Assembly: GCF_014649955.1 (NCBI RefSeq)
Contig: NZ_BMUA01000009.1
Location: 214,251-278,250, forward strand
Length of the DNA stretch: 64,000 nucleotides
From: Streptomyces violascens
Lineage (GTDB): Bacteria > Actinomycetota > Actinomycetes > Streptomycetales > Streptomycetaceae
Direction: 5' to 3'
Of this stretch, positions 16,804 to 24,847 are shown one piece after another; the stretch's first letter is position 1; every line of letters starts with the position of its first letter. The notes under the pieces are model-generated. The model was not told the origin of the DNA, searched no databases, and saw only the letters and a program-made list of their open reading frames with translations. Made by a program: the position numbers and the translations under genes.

Positions 16804-18006
16804 ATGCGCACCAAGCTTCGCGCTGCCCTGGTGACGGCTGCCGCCGCCCTGGGGCTTGTCGCGACCTCTGTCGTTCCGGCCCAGGCTGCGACCGGCTTCG
16901 ACCGCTGCCCTCAGGGCAAGTTCTGCGTCTTCGACGGCGCCGACGGCCAGGGCGCGATGGCGTCGTACTCGACTCCGCAGCCCGACCTCGGCGCCTGGCG
17001 CTACAAGGCGTCCTCGGTCATCAACCGCACCGCCTACACATGGCTCTGCCTGTACAGCCGGACCAACTACCAGTACCTCGACTCCGTGCACGACATCGTG
17101 GCGGGCGGGGCTGGAAGCTACGGCATCAATCTGTCCGACTTCCAGGACGCCAACAGCCACCTGGACAACAACCTCGGCTCCGCCCGCTGGGCGCACACCT
17201 CGCGGGAGTGCCAGGGCGGCACCGAGAGCCTCGACTGGTCGACCCCGCACGGGCCCGGCTCGGGCCCGGCCCAGCCGTTCGGCGACCTCAACCGCGACGG
17301 CGCGCCGGACCTGCTCCACCGCAGCTACGAGGGCCGGTTGTGGTTCCTGGGCGGCGGCTCCACCGGGACCCTGCTCGGCGCCGGCTGGAACTCCATGACG
17401 GCGCTGACCCGGCACGGCGACCTCAACGGCGACCTCGACGAGGACCTGCTGGTCAGGGACACCGCCGGGAACCTCTACATGTACCCCGGCAACGGCAAGG
17501 GCTCGTTCGGCGACCGTCTGCTGCTCGGCGGCGGCTGGAACGGCATGAGCCGGATCCAGGCCACGGGCGACCTCAACGGCGACGGCAAGGGTGACCTGCT
17601 GGCCCGGGACACCGCCGGGAACCTCTACATGTACCCCGGCAACGGCAAGGGCTCGTTCGGCGACCGTCTGCTGCTCGGCGGCGGCTGGAACGCCATGAAG
17701 TCCTTCGCCGGGCCCGGCGACCTGAACGGCGACGGCAGGAACGACCTCGTCGTCAGCGAGAACAACGGCAAGCTGTGGCTCTACCCGGGCAACGGCAGGG
17801 GCGGATTCGGCGACCGTGTCATGATCGGCACGGGTGGCTGGGCCGCCTACGACACCCTGATCGGCATCGGCGACTACGACCAGGACGGCCACCCCGACCT
17901 GCTCGCCGTCGGCACCGTCGTCCGCGTCTACCGCGGCCTCCAGGGCGGCCGGCTCGGCGAGGGCGAGACCGTCAACTACGTGGAGGACGGCGACAGGCTG
18001 TTCTGA
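16804..18006 (+). CDS. Secreted I36-like / FG-GAP repeat protein
   Basis: A 400-residue exported protein with a Sec signal peptide (positive start MRTKLR, hydrophobic core, cleavage near AQAA at about residue 29). A Cys-rich domain follows (CPQGKFCVFDGADGQG ... WLCLYS) and resembles peptidase inhibitor family I36 / crystallin-like domains. From about residue 160 there are five FG-GAP/VCBS units with Ca-binding loops such as DLNGDGKGDLL and blade sequences YMYPGNGKGSFGDRLLLGGGW. Two blades are encoded by an 87-bp perfect direct repeat. No enzyme motif is seen; it probably acts extracellularly as a binding or inhibitory protein. Confidence 0.8.
   Translation: MRTKLRAALVTAAAALGLVATSVVPAQAATGFDRCPQGKFCVFDGADGQGAMASYSTPQPDLGAWRYKASSVINRTAYTWLCLYSRTNYQYLDSVHDIVAGGAGSYGINLSDFQDANSHLDNNLGSARWAHTSRECQGGTESLDWSTPHGPGSGPAQPFGDLNRDGAPDLLHRSYEGRLWFLGGGSTGTLLGAGWNSMTALTRHGDLNGDLDEDLLVRDTAGNLYMYPGNGKGSFGDRLLLGGGWNGMSRIQATGDLNGDGKGDLLARDTAGNLYMYPGNGKGSFGDRLLLGGGWNAMKSFAGPGDLNGDGRNDLVVSENNGKLWLYPGNGRGGFGDRVMIGTGGWAAYDTLIGIGDYDQDGHPDLLAVGTVVRVYRGLQGGRLGEGETVNYVEDGDRLF
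17456..17542 (+). repeat. 87-bp perfect direct repeat, copy 1
   Basis: Identical to 17606-17692 (offset exactly 150 bp, 50 codons). It encodes one FG-GAP blade and implies recent duplication or conversion within the gene. Confidence 0.85.
17606..17692 (+). repeat. 87-bp perfect direct repeat, copy 2
   Basis: The second copy of the blade-encoding repeat at 17456-17542, in the same reading frame. Confidence 0.85.
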
Positions 18007-18023
18007 GCCGACGGGGCGGCCCG

Positions 18024-18102
18024 CCGGCGGCTGTTCGAGCAGGGCCGGGGACCGGAATCGGCGCATCCGCGACCGGGCCGGTCCCCGGCCGGTTGCCGCC
18101 GG
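18024..18102. terminator. Nested bidirectional hairpin between convergent genes
   Basis: The outer arms CCGGCGGC (18024-18031) and GCCGCCGG (18095-18102) enclose a 13-bp perfect stem GGCCGGGGACCGG (18043-18055) / CCGGTCCCCGGCC (18078-18090). It separates two convergent genes and lacks T tracts. Confidence 0.65.
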
Positions 18103-18132
18103 ACGCGACGGCACCCCCGGAAGCATGGGCGC

Positions 18133-19326
18133 TCACGCCCACGACCCCACAATCACCCCAAGCCCCACCGCGAACCCCACACCCAGCGCCCCCACATACA
18201 CCCCGTACCAGCGCCGCCACCGCCGTAGCAGCAACGCCGCTCCGCCGAAGGCGACGCCCACCGTCAGGGTGCGGGAGCCGCGGGACAGGGCGGCCGCGGC
18301 CAGCCACGGGCCCGTGGGGACGTCGGCCCGGCCCGCCTCCGCCGCGTACACCTTGAACGGGATGCCGTTCCACGGCTGGTGGCGGACCGCCGGGGCGCCC
18401 TCCGTCGAGAGCTCGTGGCGGACCTCCGCGCGCATCCGGTCCGTCGTCAGCGGGGCGGGCAAGTGCACGCCGGACAAAGCCAGTTGGAGGGCCAGTACGC
18501 TGCCTGCCAGGCTGCCCGCCAGCGCCGTGAGGGACAGGACCACCGCCCTGCGCGGGGCCGCCGCACACAGCACGGCCAGGAGCAGTTCCGGCATCAGCGG
18601 CCAGCTCAGGGCCTCCGCGAACGCCCAGGCGAAGGCAAGCGCCACCCCCAGCCGCGAGGCTGCAAGTCCGGCCACCCTGCGGCGCAGCGGCGAGTCGCGC
18701 AGGGCCTCCGCGTTGGTGCGGGCGTGCAGCGCCGCCACCGCCTCCCGCGCCTCCTGCGGCGTGGCCGACGGCGGCAGCGGCGTACCGATGCGCACCCGGA
18801 TCAGCGCGTGCCGGAACCGGCCGTGCTTGGGGAGCAGCCGGTCTGTGCCCGCGATGCCGACCGGCACCACCGGCACTCCCGCGTGCTCCGCGAGGACCAG
18901 CGCGCCCCGGTGGAACGAGCCGACCTCGCCGTCCCGGCCCCGGGTGCCCTCCGGGAACAGGACCACCGCGCGGCCCGCCCGCAGCCCGTCCGCCATGGCG
19001 AGCAGGTCGTCCATGCCGCCGCCGGAGCGCCGCACCGGGAAGCCGCCCGCGAGCCGACTGCAGATCCGGCGCCGCCACGGCGAGGCGAACCAGTAGTCGG
19101 CGGCCGCCCCGATCGCGGGGGTGTGCCGTGCGTCCAGAGCGGCGAGCAGCGCCGCGGTGTCGGCGTGCGAGGAGTGGTTGGCGACCACCACGCAGCCGCC
19201 GCGCGGCAGATGCCCCCGGCGTTCCACTCCGCCGGACAGCGTCAGCGCGCACCACCACAGAGCGCGCCTCAGCAGCGCGGCCACACGCGGCCGGGTCCCG
19301 GTCGCCGGTATCAGGGTCGTCGTCAT
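18133..19326 (-). CDS. PlsC acyltransferase fused to DedA/VTT-like membrane domain
   Basis: A 397-residue protein with two parts. Residues ~1-200 are a 1-acylglycerol-3-phosphate acyltransferase (PlsC/LPLAT) with NHSSHAD, the FPEGTRGRDG motif and VPVVPVGIAG. Residues ~205-397 are a membrane domain with four or five hydrophobic helices and the segment WNGIPFKVYAAEAG, resembling YqaA/DedA (VTT) proteins. The first part would acylate lysophosphatidate; the second could move or sense lipid. ATG 19326 overlaps the stop of the preceding CdsA-like gene by ATGA, so the two are translationally coupled. The VTT assignment is moderate; the acyltransferase is firm. Confidence 0.85.
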   Translation of the reverse strand: MTTTLIPATGTRPRVAALLRRALWWCALTLSGGVERRGHLPRGGCVVVANHSSHADTAALLAALDARHTPAIGAAADYWFASPWRRRICSRLAGGFPVRRSGGGMDDLLAMADGLRAGRAVVLFPEGTRGRDGEVGSFHRGALVLAEHAGVPVVPVGIAGTDRLLPKHGRFRHALIRVRIGTPLPPSATPQEAREAVAALHARTNAEALRDSPLRRRVAGLAASRLGVALAFAWAFAEALSWPLMPELLLAVLCAAAPRRAVVLSLTALAGSLAGSVLALQLALSGVHLPAPLTTDRMRAEVRHELSTEGAPAVRHQPWNGIPFKVYAAEAGRADVPTGPWLAAAALSRGSRTLTVGVAFGGAALLLRRWRRWYGVYVGALGVGFAVGLGVIVGSWA

Positions 19327-20165
19327 CGGGTCACCACCGTCGCGAGCAGCAGAGCGAGCAGAAGGGAGTCGATGCGGTCGAGCAGGCCGCCGAACCCGGG
19401 CAGCCAGCTCCCCGCGTCCTTCACCCCGGCCTCCCGCTTCACCATGGATTCGAGCAGATCGCCCAGGACGCAGCCGAGGGCGACTCCGGTCCAGAGGAGC
19501 GGTGTCCAGGCCCCAACTGCCGTCAACGCCACGGCAGTTGCTGTCACCGCGCCCAGCACTCCCGCCCATGTCTTGTTCGGGGAGAGCGGTGAGAGCGGGC
19601 GGGACAGCGCCCCCCGGCGGCCCAGGAACGTACCGCCGCACCACGCGCCCACGTCGCCGAGCGCCACCGCCAGACCCACCGCGACCGCCGTGTCCCCGAG
19701 CGTCACCAGGCCGGTCAGCGGGACCGCGATCCACAGCAGTCCGAAGACCGTGCGGGCGGCGGCGGTGAAGCCGGCTTCCGCGTTGCCGCCGAGCAGGGAG
19801 GGGAGGGCCGCCGCCAGGAGCAGGAGGCCCGCCGTGCGCAGGTCCGGGAGGGACGGGGACATCCACGCAAGGGCCGGGAGTGCCACCGCCGCCGCGCCCA
19901 GCACCGCGTGCTCCGCCCGGCCCAGGCCCGCCATCCGTACGTACTCCGTCACCGCGACCACGCCCAGCGCCGCCGCAAGCGCGAACGCCCCGCCGCCGCC
20001 CAGGAACAGCGTCCCGAGATAGACCGGCGCCGCCAGCGCCCAGGTCCGCCACCGCTCGCGCAGCTCGGCCCGCATCCGCATCCGGGCCGGAAGCGCCGCC
20101 ACCGCGAGCCCGCTCACGCCGAGCACCCCGGCGGTCACCAGGGCCGTACGACCGTAGGTGCTCAT
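19323..20165 (-). CDS. Phosphatidate cytidylyltransferase-like protein (CdsA family)
   Basis: A 280-residue multi-pass membrane protein of the CDP-diglyceride synthetase family, which makes CDP-diacylglycerol from phosphatidate and CTP. The C-terminal signature is GDLLESMVKREAGVKDAG followed by SWLPGFGGLLDRIDS. It matches the family pattern except that PGHGG is PGFGG (His to Phe). About eight hydrophobic helices precede it. The gene is 52 bp after the CDP-alcohol phosphotransferase gene and overlaps the acyltransferase gene. It is probably a pathway-specific paralogue of the housekeeping CdsA. Confidence 0.85.
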   Translation of the reverse strand: MSTYGRTALVTAGVLGVSGLAVAALPARMRMRAELRERWRTWALAAPVYLGTLFLGGGGAFALAAALGVVAVTEYVRMAGLGRAEHAVLGAAAVALPALAWMSPSLPDLRTAGLLLLAAALPSLLGGNAEAGFTAAARTVFGLLWIAVPLTGLVTLGDTAVAVGLAVALGDVGAWCGGTFLGRRGALSRPLSPLSPNKTWAGVLGAVTATAVALTAVGAWTPLLWTGVALGCVLGDLLESMVKREAGVKDAGSWLPGFGGLLDRIDSLLLALLLATVVTR

Positions 20166-20217
20166 GTCGTCAACTCCGGCTCCACAGTGGCCGGTTGAGG
20201 CCGCGTCCGGTACGTGT

Positions 20218-20793
20218 TCATGCCGCCAGCTCCCGCCACAGCCGGCCGCATCGGACCGCTGCCGTCAGTACGGAGCCGATCGCGATCACCATCAGCACCG
20301 GGGACACCCATCCCGAAGCCGCCGCCACGGCCACCAGCAGGCAGCGCTCGGTCTTGCCCACCGGGCCGCCGTTGCGGCGCGGGGCACCGGCCGCCGCGCC
20401 CGCCAGCGAGATCCACGACGGCAGCGTCGCGGCGAGCGCGGCGGTGGCCACCAGCCACAGCGGGGCCAGCGGCAGGAAGCCCGCGAGCGCGATCAGGTCG
20501 GCCGCGCGGTCGCCCAGTTCGTTCAGGAGCGCGCCGCGCCTCGTCGTACGGCCCGTGTCGCGGGCCAGCGCCCCGTCCAGGTTCGCGAAGGCGAGCCGCG
20601 CCGCGAGCAGGACCGCGACCGGCAGGGCGGCGAGCGGGGCGGGCAGCAGGGCGAGCGCCGTGGCCGCCCCGGCGGCGGACACCACGCCCGCCGCGGTCAG
20701 CGTGTCGGGCGACACCCCGCGGCGGGCGAGCGCCCCGCGGATGCCCGAGAGGCGGTCCGCGTACCAGGGCTTGAGTGCGTAGAGGCCGTTCAT
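20218..20793 (-). CDS. CDP-alcohol phosphatidyltransferase family protein
   Basis: A 191-residue membrane enzyme expected to transfer a CDP-linked lipid or alcohol. The motif DGALAR, followed after eight residues by Gly, is present, but the canonical third Asp (Gly+4) is Asn in GALLNELGDRAAD. The fourth Asp (Gly+8) and a further Asp remain. ATG 20793 (MNGLYALKPWYAD) begins with the amphipathic segment usual for the family. GGAGGT is only 2-3 nt upstream, so an upstream in-frame GTG is possible. It is first in a three-gene phospholipid operon with CdsA-like and PlsC-VTT genes. Confidence 0.82.
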   Translation of the reverse strand: MNGLYALKPWYADRLSGIRGALARRGVSPDTLTAAGVVSAAGAATALALLPAPLAALPVAVLLAARLAFANLDGALARDTGRTTRRGALLNELGDRAADLIALAGFLPLAPLWLVATAALAATLPSWISLAGAAAGAPRRNGGPVGKTERCLLVAVAAASGWVSPVLMVIAIGSVLTAAVRCGRLWRELAA

Positions 20794-20892
20794 GACCTCC
20801 ACTCTGCTGCCGCGTGACCGGGGCCACATGAGCGCACGTACTCATAAGTAGCCTGAGTTCGTGGGCGGGTGGGGCCTGGGAGAATGGTGCGC

Positions 20893-21423
20893 ATGGATGT
20901 GATGCGACGCACGGTGCACACCTGTGAGTTGAGCCCCGCCGAACTGGCCGGGACCCGCGCCCTCCTCGACGCCGCCTTCGACGGGGACTTCAACGACGAG
21001 GACTGGGACCACGGGCTCGGCGGCCTGCACGCCCTCGTCCACCACGACGGCGAACTCGCCGCCCACGGAAGCGTCGTCATGCGGCGGGTGCTGCATGCGG
21101 GGCGCTCGTATCGGATCGGCTACGTGGAAGCCGTCGCCGTCCGCGCCGATCTGCGGAGGCGGGGGCTCGGCGGTCTTGTCATGGCCGACCTGGAGCAGGT
21201 GATCCAGCGCGCGTACGCCTTCGGGGCGCTGTCGGCGAGCGATGCGGGCGCCCCGCTGTACCGGGCGCGGGGCTGGCAGGCGTGGCAGGGGCCGATCGAG
21301 GTGCTCGCGCCGGAGGGGGTGGTGCGGCTTCCGGACGAGGAGGGCAGCACGTATGTGTGGGGTCAAGTCCCCTGTGCTGCCCACCCGTTGACCTTCGACT
21401 GGCGGGACGGGGACGTGCTCTAG
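20893..21423 (+). CDS. GNAT acetyltransferase, AAC(2')-I-like
   Basis: A 176-residue GNAT-fold protein whose sequence follows aminoglycoside 2'-N-acetyltransferase: GDFNDEDWDHGLGGLHALVHHDG, then GYVEAVAVRADLRRRGLG (acetyl-CoA binding Q/RxxGxG/A region), AYAFGALSASDAGAPLYRARGW and GPIEVLAPEGVVRLPDEEGSTYVW. Mycobacterial AAC(2') proteins share this whole layout. It would acetylate an amino group of an aminoglycoside or a cell-wall amino sugar in the cytosol. ATG 20893 is preferred, with GGGAG about 10 nt upstream; nearby ATGs are in frame. It is divergent from the phospholipid operon, and no antibiotic genes are adjacent. Confidence 0.82.
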   Translation: MDVMRRTVHTCELSPAELAGTRALLDAAFDGDFNDEDWDHGLGGLHALVHHDGELAAHGSVVMRRVLHAGRSYRIGYVEAVAVRADLRRRGLGGLVMADLEQVIQRAYAFGALSASDAGAPLYRARGWQAWQGPIEVLAPEGVVRLPDEEGSTYVWGQVPCAAHPLTFDWRDGDVL

Positions 21424-21494
21424 CGCTTCGAGGGGGGATGGGTGCGGGTCGGTGGTGTCCGGTCGCGCAGCTCACCGAGCCCGCACCGCGAACG

Positions 21495-23537
21495 TCACCC
21501 GCTGACCGAAGGCGCCCCCGTCTCGATGTGCCCCGTGTACCGGCGCGACCACGTCGCGTCCGAGTCGGCCGTGATCGTGAAGTCGTACCAGCCGTTCTGG
21601 TACGCCACCGCGTTGAAGAAGTCCTCCGTCGAGCCGCCCGCCGGGACGTTGTACGTCCATGTGCCGGTCCGGTACTGGTTCGAGGTGATCGTGAACTTCA
21701 CCGCCGCGGCAGAGGAGTTGGTCATCTTGAACCACACCGCCATCTTGCCCGTGCCGGTCTCCACCGCGTAGCGCGACGCCACCTCGATGGACTTGCCCGC
21801 CTTCGTCGCGTCGCCGACGAACCGGCGCTGGAAGCGGTTCGGGCCGACCATGGTGAAGTCGTACTTGCCCGCGCCCGCGCCCGTACCGATCTGGAAGAAG
21901 TCGGTGGCCGTGCCACCCGGGTCGACCGTGTACTGCCACGGCGTGGTGTCGCGGTAGGCGCCCGGGTGCAGGGAGAAGTGCGCGGCGCTGGTGGCGGGGG
22001 AGCCCTGGTTGGCCATGGAGAACCAGGCCACGATCTGCCCGGCGGCCTTGAACTCGAACCGGTCGAGGTTGCCGTTCGGCTGGTACGGCAGCGCGCGGGC
22101 CGGGCGGGTGCCGGACTCCTGCGTGGGGAGCGCGTTGTTCTGCGGCGCGGGGTTGGGCAGCGGGGCGCACGTGCTGATGCCGATCACCTTGGTGGCCGGG
22201 AGCCCGGACGGCATGCCGTACACCGGCGCGGAGAAGTCGAAGACGCCCGTCAGGTCACCGGTGACCTTGCGGCGCCAGGCGCTGATGTTCGGACAGGCGG
22301 CCGGGGTGCCGAGGGCGGCTGTCCACTTCTCCATGAAGCGCAGCACCGACGTGTGGTCGAAGACCTCGGAGGAGACCCAACCCCCGCGGGTCCAGGGGGA
22401 CATGACGAGCATGGGTACCCGGAAGCCGAGGCCGTACGGGACACCGTTGAGGAATTCGCCCGCGGTGCCGGCGGGCGGCGACGGCGGGGGCACGTGGTCG
22501 AAGAAGCCGTCGTTCTCGTCGTAGTTGAGGAACAGGACGGTCGAGTCGAAGACGTCGGGGGCCGCGGCGAGCGCGCGGTAGACCAGGTCGACGAAGTGCG
22601 CTCCGTCGCCGGGCGGGGCGTACGGGTGCTCGGAGAAGGCCTGGTTGGCGACCACCCAGGACACCTGGGGGAGCGTCCCGGCGAGCGCGTCCGCCTTGAT
22701 CGCGGCGGCGATGTCGTCGGGGGTGGAGCCGGTGGCCGCCGGCACCGAGCCCATGCCGCGGTCGTGCAGCGGGTCGCCGGCGGGCGCGGAGGTGAACTTG
22801 GAGAAGTACGCGAGCCCGTTGTCGCCGTAGTTGTCGTTGGCGTTCTGGTACACCTTCCAGCTGACCCCGGCGCGCTGGAGGGCCTCGGCGTACGTCTCCC
22901 AGGTCAGGCCCGACTCGTCGCCGCCGTCGTAGCTGGAGCCGTCGACCTTGCCGCTCCACAGGAAGGTGCGGTTCGGCCCGGTGGCGCTGAGCGTCGCGCT
23001 GAAGTACGCGTCACAGATCGTGTAGTTGTCGGCCAGCGCGTAGTGGAACGGGATGTCGTCCCGGTCGAGGTAGCCGAGCGAACGCACGTTGCCGACGCCC
23101 GAGACCCAGCTGTCCATCCGGCCCTTGTTCCACGCGGCGTGCTGCGAGGTCCAGCTGTGCGGCAGGTCGCCGTTGCACTGGGCGAGGGTCTCGCCGTCGG
23201 CGCCGCCCGAGGCCGGGGTCGAGCTGAGCTTCCACGGGTACTGGCGGCCGAGGCCGCTCGGCTGGTTGAAGACGGGCTGCCCGCCCGAGAGCAGGATGCC
23301 GCTCCTGTCGCCGAAGCCCCGGACGCCCTTGAGGCGGCCGAAGTAGTGGTCGAAGCTGCGGTTCTCCTGCATCAGGATCACCACGTGCTTCACGTCCTGG
23401 ATGGTGCCGGTCGCCGAGGCGGCCGCCGTGCTCGTGACCGCCGTACCGACGGCCTCGGCCACCCCCGAGGGCAGCACGGCACCGGCCGCCACGCCCGCGC
23501 CGAGTGCCACGAATCCTCTACGACTGATCGGTGTCAT
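21495..23537 (-). CDS. Tat-secreted phospholipase C (phosphocholine-type)
   Basis: A 680-residue extracellular phosphoesterase. The Tat signal PISRRGFVALGAGVAAGAVLP is at residues 3-23. The phosphoesterase domain opens with VVILMQENRSFDHYFGRLKG and includes DENDGFFDHVPPP and GFRVPMLVMSPWTRGG, as in bacterial non-haemolytic phospholipase C. Two C-terminal repeats (FSLHPGAYRDTTPWQYTVDPGGTATDFF and ITSNQYRTGTWTYNVPAGGSTEDFF) match the paired domain found at the end of these enzymes. It would hydrolyse phospholipids to release phosphate esters. The promoter region carries a candidate PHO box, consistent with phosphate-starvation control. ATG 23537 was chosen because the Tat motif follows directly. 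Confidence 0.92.
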   Translation of the reverse strand: MTPISRRGFVALGAGVAAGAVLPSGVAEAVGTAVTSTAAASATGTIQDVKHVVILMQENRSFDHYFGRLKGVRGFGDRSGILLSGGQPVFNQPSGLGRQYPWKLSSTPASGGADGETLAQCNGDLPHSWTSQHAAWNKGRMDSWVSGVGNVRSLGYLDRDDIPFHYALADNYTICDAYFSATLSATGPNRTFLWSGKVDGSSYDGGDESGLTWETYAEALQRAGVSWKVYQNANDNYGDNGLAYFSKFTSAPAGDPLHDRGMGSVPAATGSTPDDIAAAIKADALAGTLPQVSWVVANQAFSEHPYAPPGDGAHFVDLVYRALAAAPDVFDSTVLFLNYDENDGFFDHVPPPSPPAGTAGEFLNGVPYGLGFRVPMLVMSPWTRGGWVSSEVFDHTSVLRFMEKWTAALGTPAACPNISAWRRKVTGDLTGVFDFSAPVYGMPSGLPATKVIGISTCAPLPNPAPQNNALPTQESGTRPARALPYQPNGNLDRFEFKAAGQIVAWFSMANQGSPATSAAHFSLHPGAYRDTTPWQYTVDPGGTATDFFQIGTGAGAGKYDFTMVGPNRFQRRFVGDATKAGKSIEVASRYAVETGTGKMAVWFKMTNSSAAAVKFTITSNQYRTGTWTYNVPAGGSTEDFFNAVAYQNGWYDFTITADSDATWSRRYTGHIETGAPSVSG

Positions 23538-23630
23538 CCGCCCGCCTCTTCGGTCGCATGTGCCCCAGCGGCACATCGAGCGCAAGAGTGGCGTCAGCCA
23601 ATGGTCTGAAGCTAGACCTCTACAGGGAGG

Positions 23631-23652
23631 GATTTATGAACACTCGGTCAAC
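23631..23652 (-). promoter_or_regulatory. Candidate PHO box upstream of phospholipase C
   Basis: On the minus strand two adjacent 11-bp units read GTTGACCGAGT and GTTCATAAATC, like the PhoP direct repeats of Streptomyces (GTTCACC-type cores). They lie about 95 nt before the phospholipase start. Confidence 0.45.
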
Positions 23653-23754
23653 GGCGGGGTTTCTTAAGGTCCGGTGAGGCATCGCAGGGCCGATGGCGGA
23701 GGTGCCTTTCCCCCCCGTCGGCCGGGGCGGGCCGCACCCCCACCGGCCCCACCG

Positions 23755-24486
23755 TCAACGGCTCTCGACGCCCCTGGCGATGTCCCGCTTCACCCCGAAC
23801 CACCCGAGCAGCACGCCCACGGGGGCCGCGACCAGCATGCCGAAGTAGACGGCGGGCCGGTTGAGGTCGAACAGGCCGAAGCCGTTGCCGAGCACCAGCA
23901 GCGTCATCGAGACGCCGAACACCGCCATCAGCCCCCAGAACTTGGCGCTGAAGAACACATGCCGCGCCGGCGGCGCCGGGGTCGCGGTCAGTTCGGCGGC
24001 CGGGCCCGCGGTGGCGGCGGCCGGGCGCTTGAAGTACGTCATGTGCAGCCAGCGGCCGCACGGCTCCCAGCCGTCCGGTTCGAGCTCGGCGAGCAGCGCC
24101 TCGCGGCCCTTCGCGCCCTGCGCGGTCTCGCGGCGGTACTCCCAGCGCATCGCGGCGTCCGGCCGGCGGCACACGAAGCGGCCGACGAAGTCGATCCCCT
24201 CGACCTCCCAGCCCTCGGCCCCGTACTGGTTGAGGAGCAGCCGGTCGGTGTAGATGTCGGCGGTCCACTTCCAGGTCTCGGCCCCGGCCTCGGGCGGCTC
24301 GGCGGTACGCCCCTGGGTGAGCCGGTCCGCGAAGACGTCCGGTGCGCCGAACTCCTCGCGGGCGTCGGCCGATCCGGACTCCGCGAGGTAGCCGGTCAGG
24401 TCGGCGACGGTCGCCGACACCTCCTGCTCCGGCATGCCGCGTGCCGCGAGCAGCCGGCCGAGCTCGGCGAAGTATTCGGTGTTCAC
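23755..24486 (-). CDS. HAAS-domain membrane protein paired with PadR
   Basis: A 243-residue protein. The first ~65 residues (EYFAELGRLLAARGMPEQEVSATVADLTGYLAE ... FGAPDVFADRL) resemble the HAAS/DUF1700 helical domain typically encoded beside PadR regulators. A middle domain with WEYRRETAQG and GWEPCGRWLHMTYFKRP resembles DUF2812. Two transmembrane helices are at the C-terminus (FWGLMAVFGVSMTLLVLG; VYFGMLVAAPVGVLLGWFG). GTG 24486 overlaps the PadR stop as GTGA, so the two are coupled. It probably senses envelope or ligand state for PadR; the function is not established. Confidence 0.75.
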   Translation of the reverse strand: MNTEYFAELGRLLAARGMPEQEVSATVADLTGYLAESGSADAREEFGAPDVFADRLTQGRTAEPPEAGAETWKWTADIYTDRLLLNQYGAEGWEVEGIDFVGRFVCRRPDAAMRWEYRRETAQGAKGREALLAELEPDGWEPCGRWLHMTYFKRPAAATAGPAAELTATPAPPARHVFFSAKFWGLMAVFGVSMTLLVLGNGFGLFDLNRPAVYFGMLVAAPVGVLLGWFGVKRDIARGVESR

Positions 24487-24830
24487 GCTGGTCCCCCTGG
24501 AGCGGTGCTGGTGAGCATGGTGGTGACGGCCGAGTGGAACTCCCGCCAGGAAGCGCCCTGTTCGGCGAGCGCCCGGCGGCCTTCGTCGGTCAGCCGGTAG
24601 TAGCGACGGCCCGGCCCGCGCTCGGCGGCCCGGAACTCGCCGACGGCGAGGCCGGCTTCCTCCAGGCGGTTGAGCACGGGATAGAGCGTCCCGCCCTTGA
24701 TCTCGCCGAGCCCGGCGGCGGTGAGCGCCTTGGAGATCTCGTACCCGTAGCTCTCACCCCCGGTGAGACAGGACAGGACGAGGAGGTCGAGGACTCCCTT
24801 GAGCCAGCTGGATCTGCGGTCTGCGGCCAT
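24483..24830 (-). CDS. PadR-family transcriptional regulator
   Basis: A 115-residue compact PadR repressor. The winged helix spans VLDLLVLSCLTGGESYGYEISKALTAAGLGEIKGGTLYPVLNRLEEAGL, and the dimerisation helix follows YYRLTDEGRRAL. It is 5' of, and overlapping with, the HAAS-domain membrane protein. The upstream region has the palindromes ACCTAGGT (24848-24855) and ATCTAGAT (24865-24872), likely sites for autorepression. ATG 24830 is the only reasonable start. Confidence 0.92.
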   Translation of the reverse strand: MAADRRSSWLKGVLDLLVLSCLTGGESYGYEISKALTAAGLGEIKGGTLYPVLNRLEEAGLAVGEFRAAERGPGRRYYRLTDEGRRALAEQGASWREFHSAVTTMLTSTAPGGPA

Positions 24831-24847
24831 GCGTGTATTCCACCACC

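Noticed and set aside
21472..21500. Possible frameshift at the C-terminus of phospholipase C
   Set aside because: Another frame stays open past the stop, but the annotated end (HIETGAPSVSG) looks like a natural terminus after the second C-terminal repeat.
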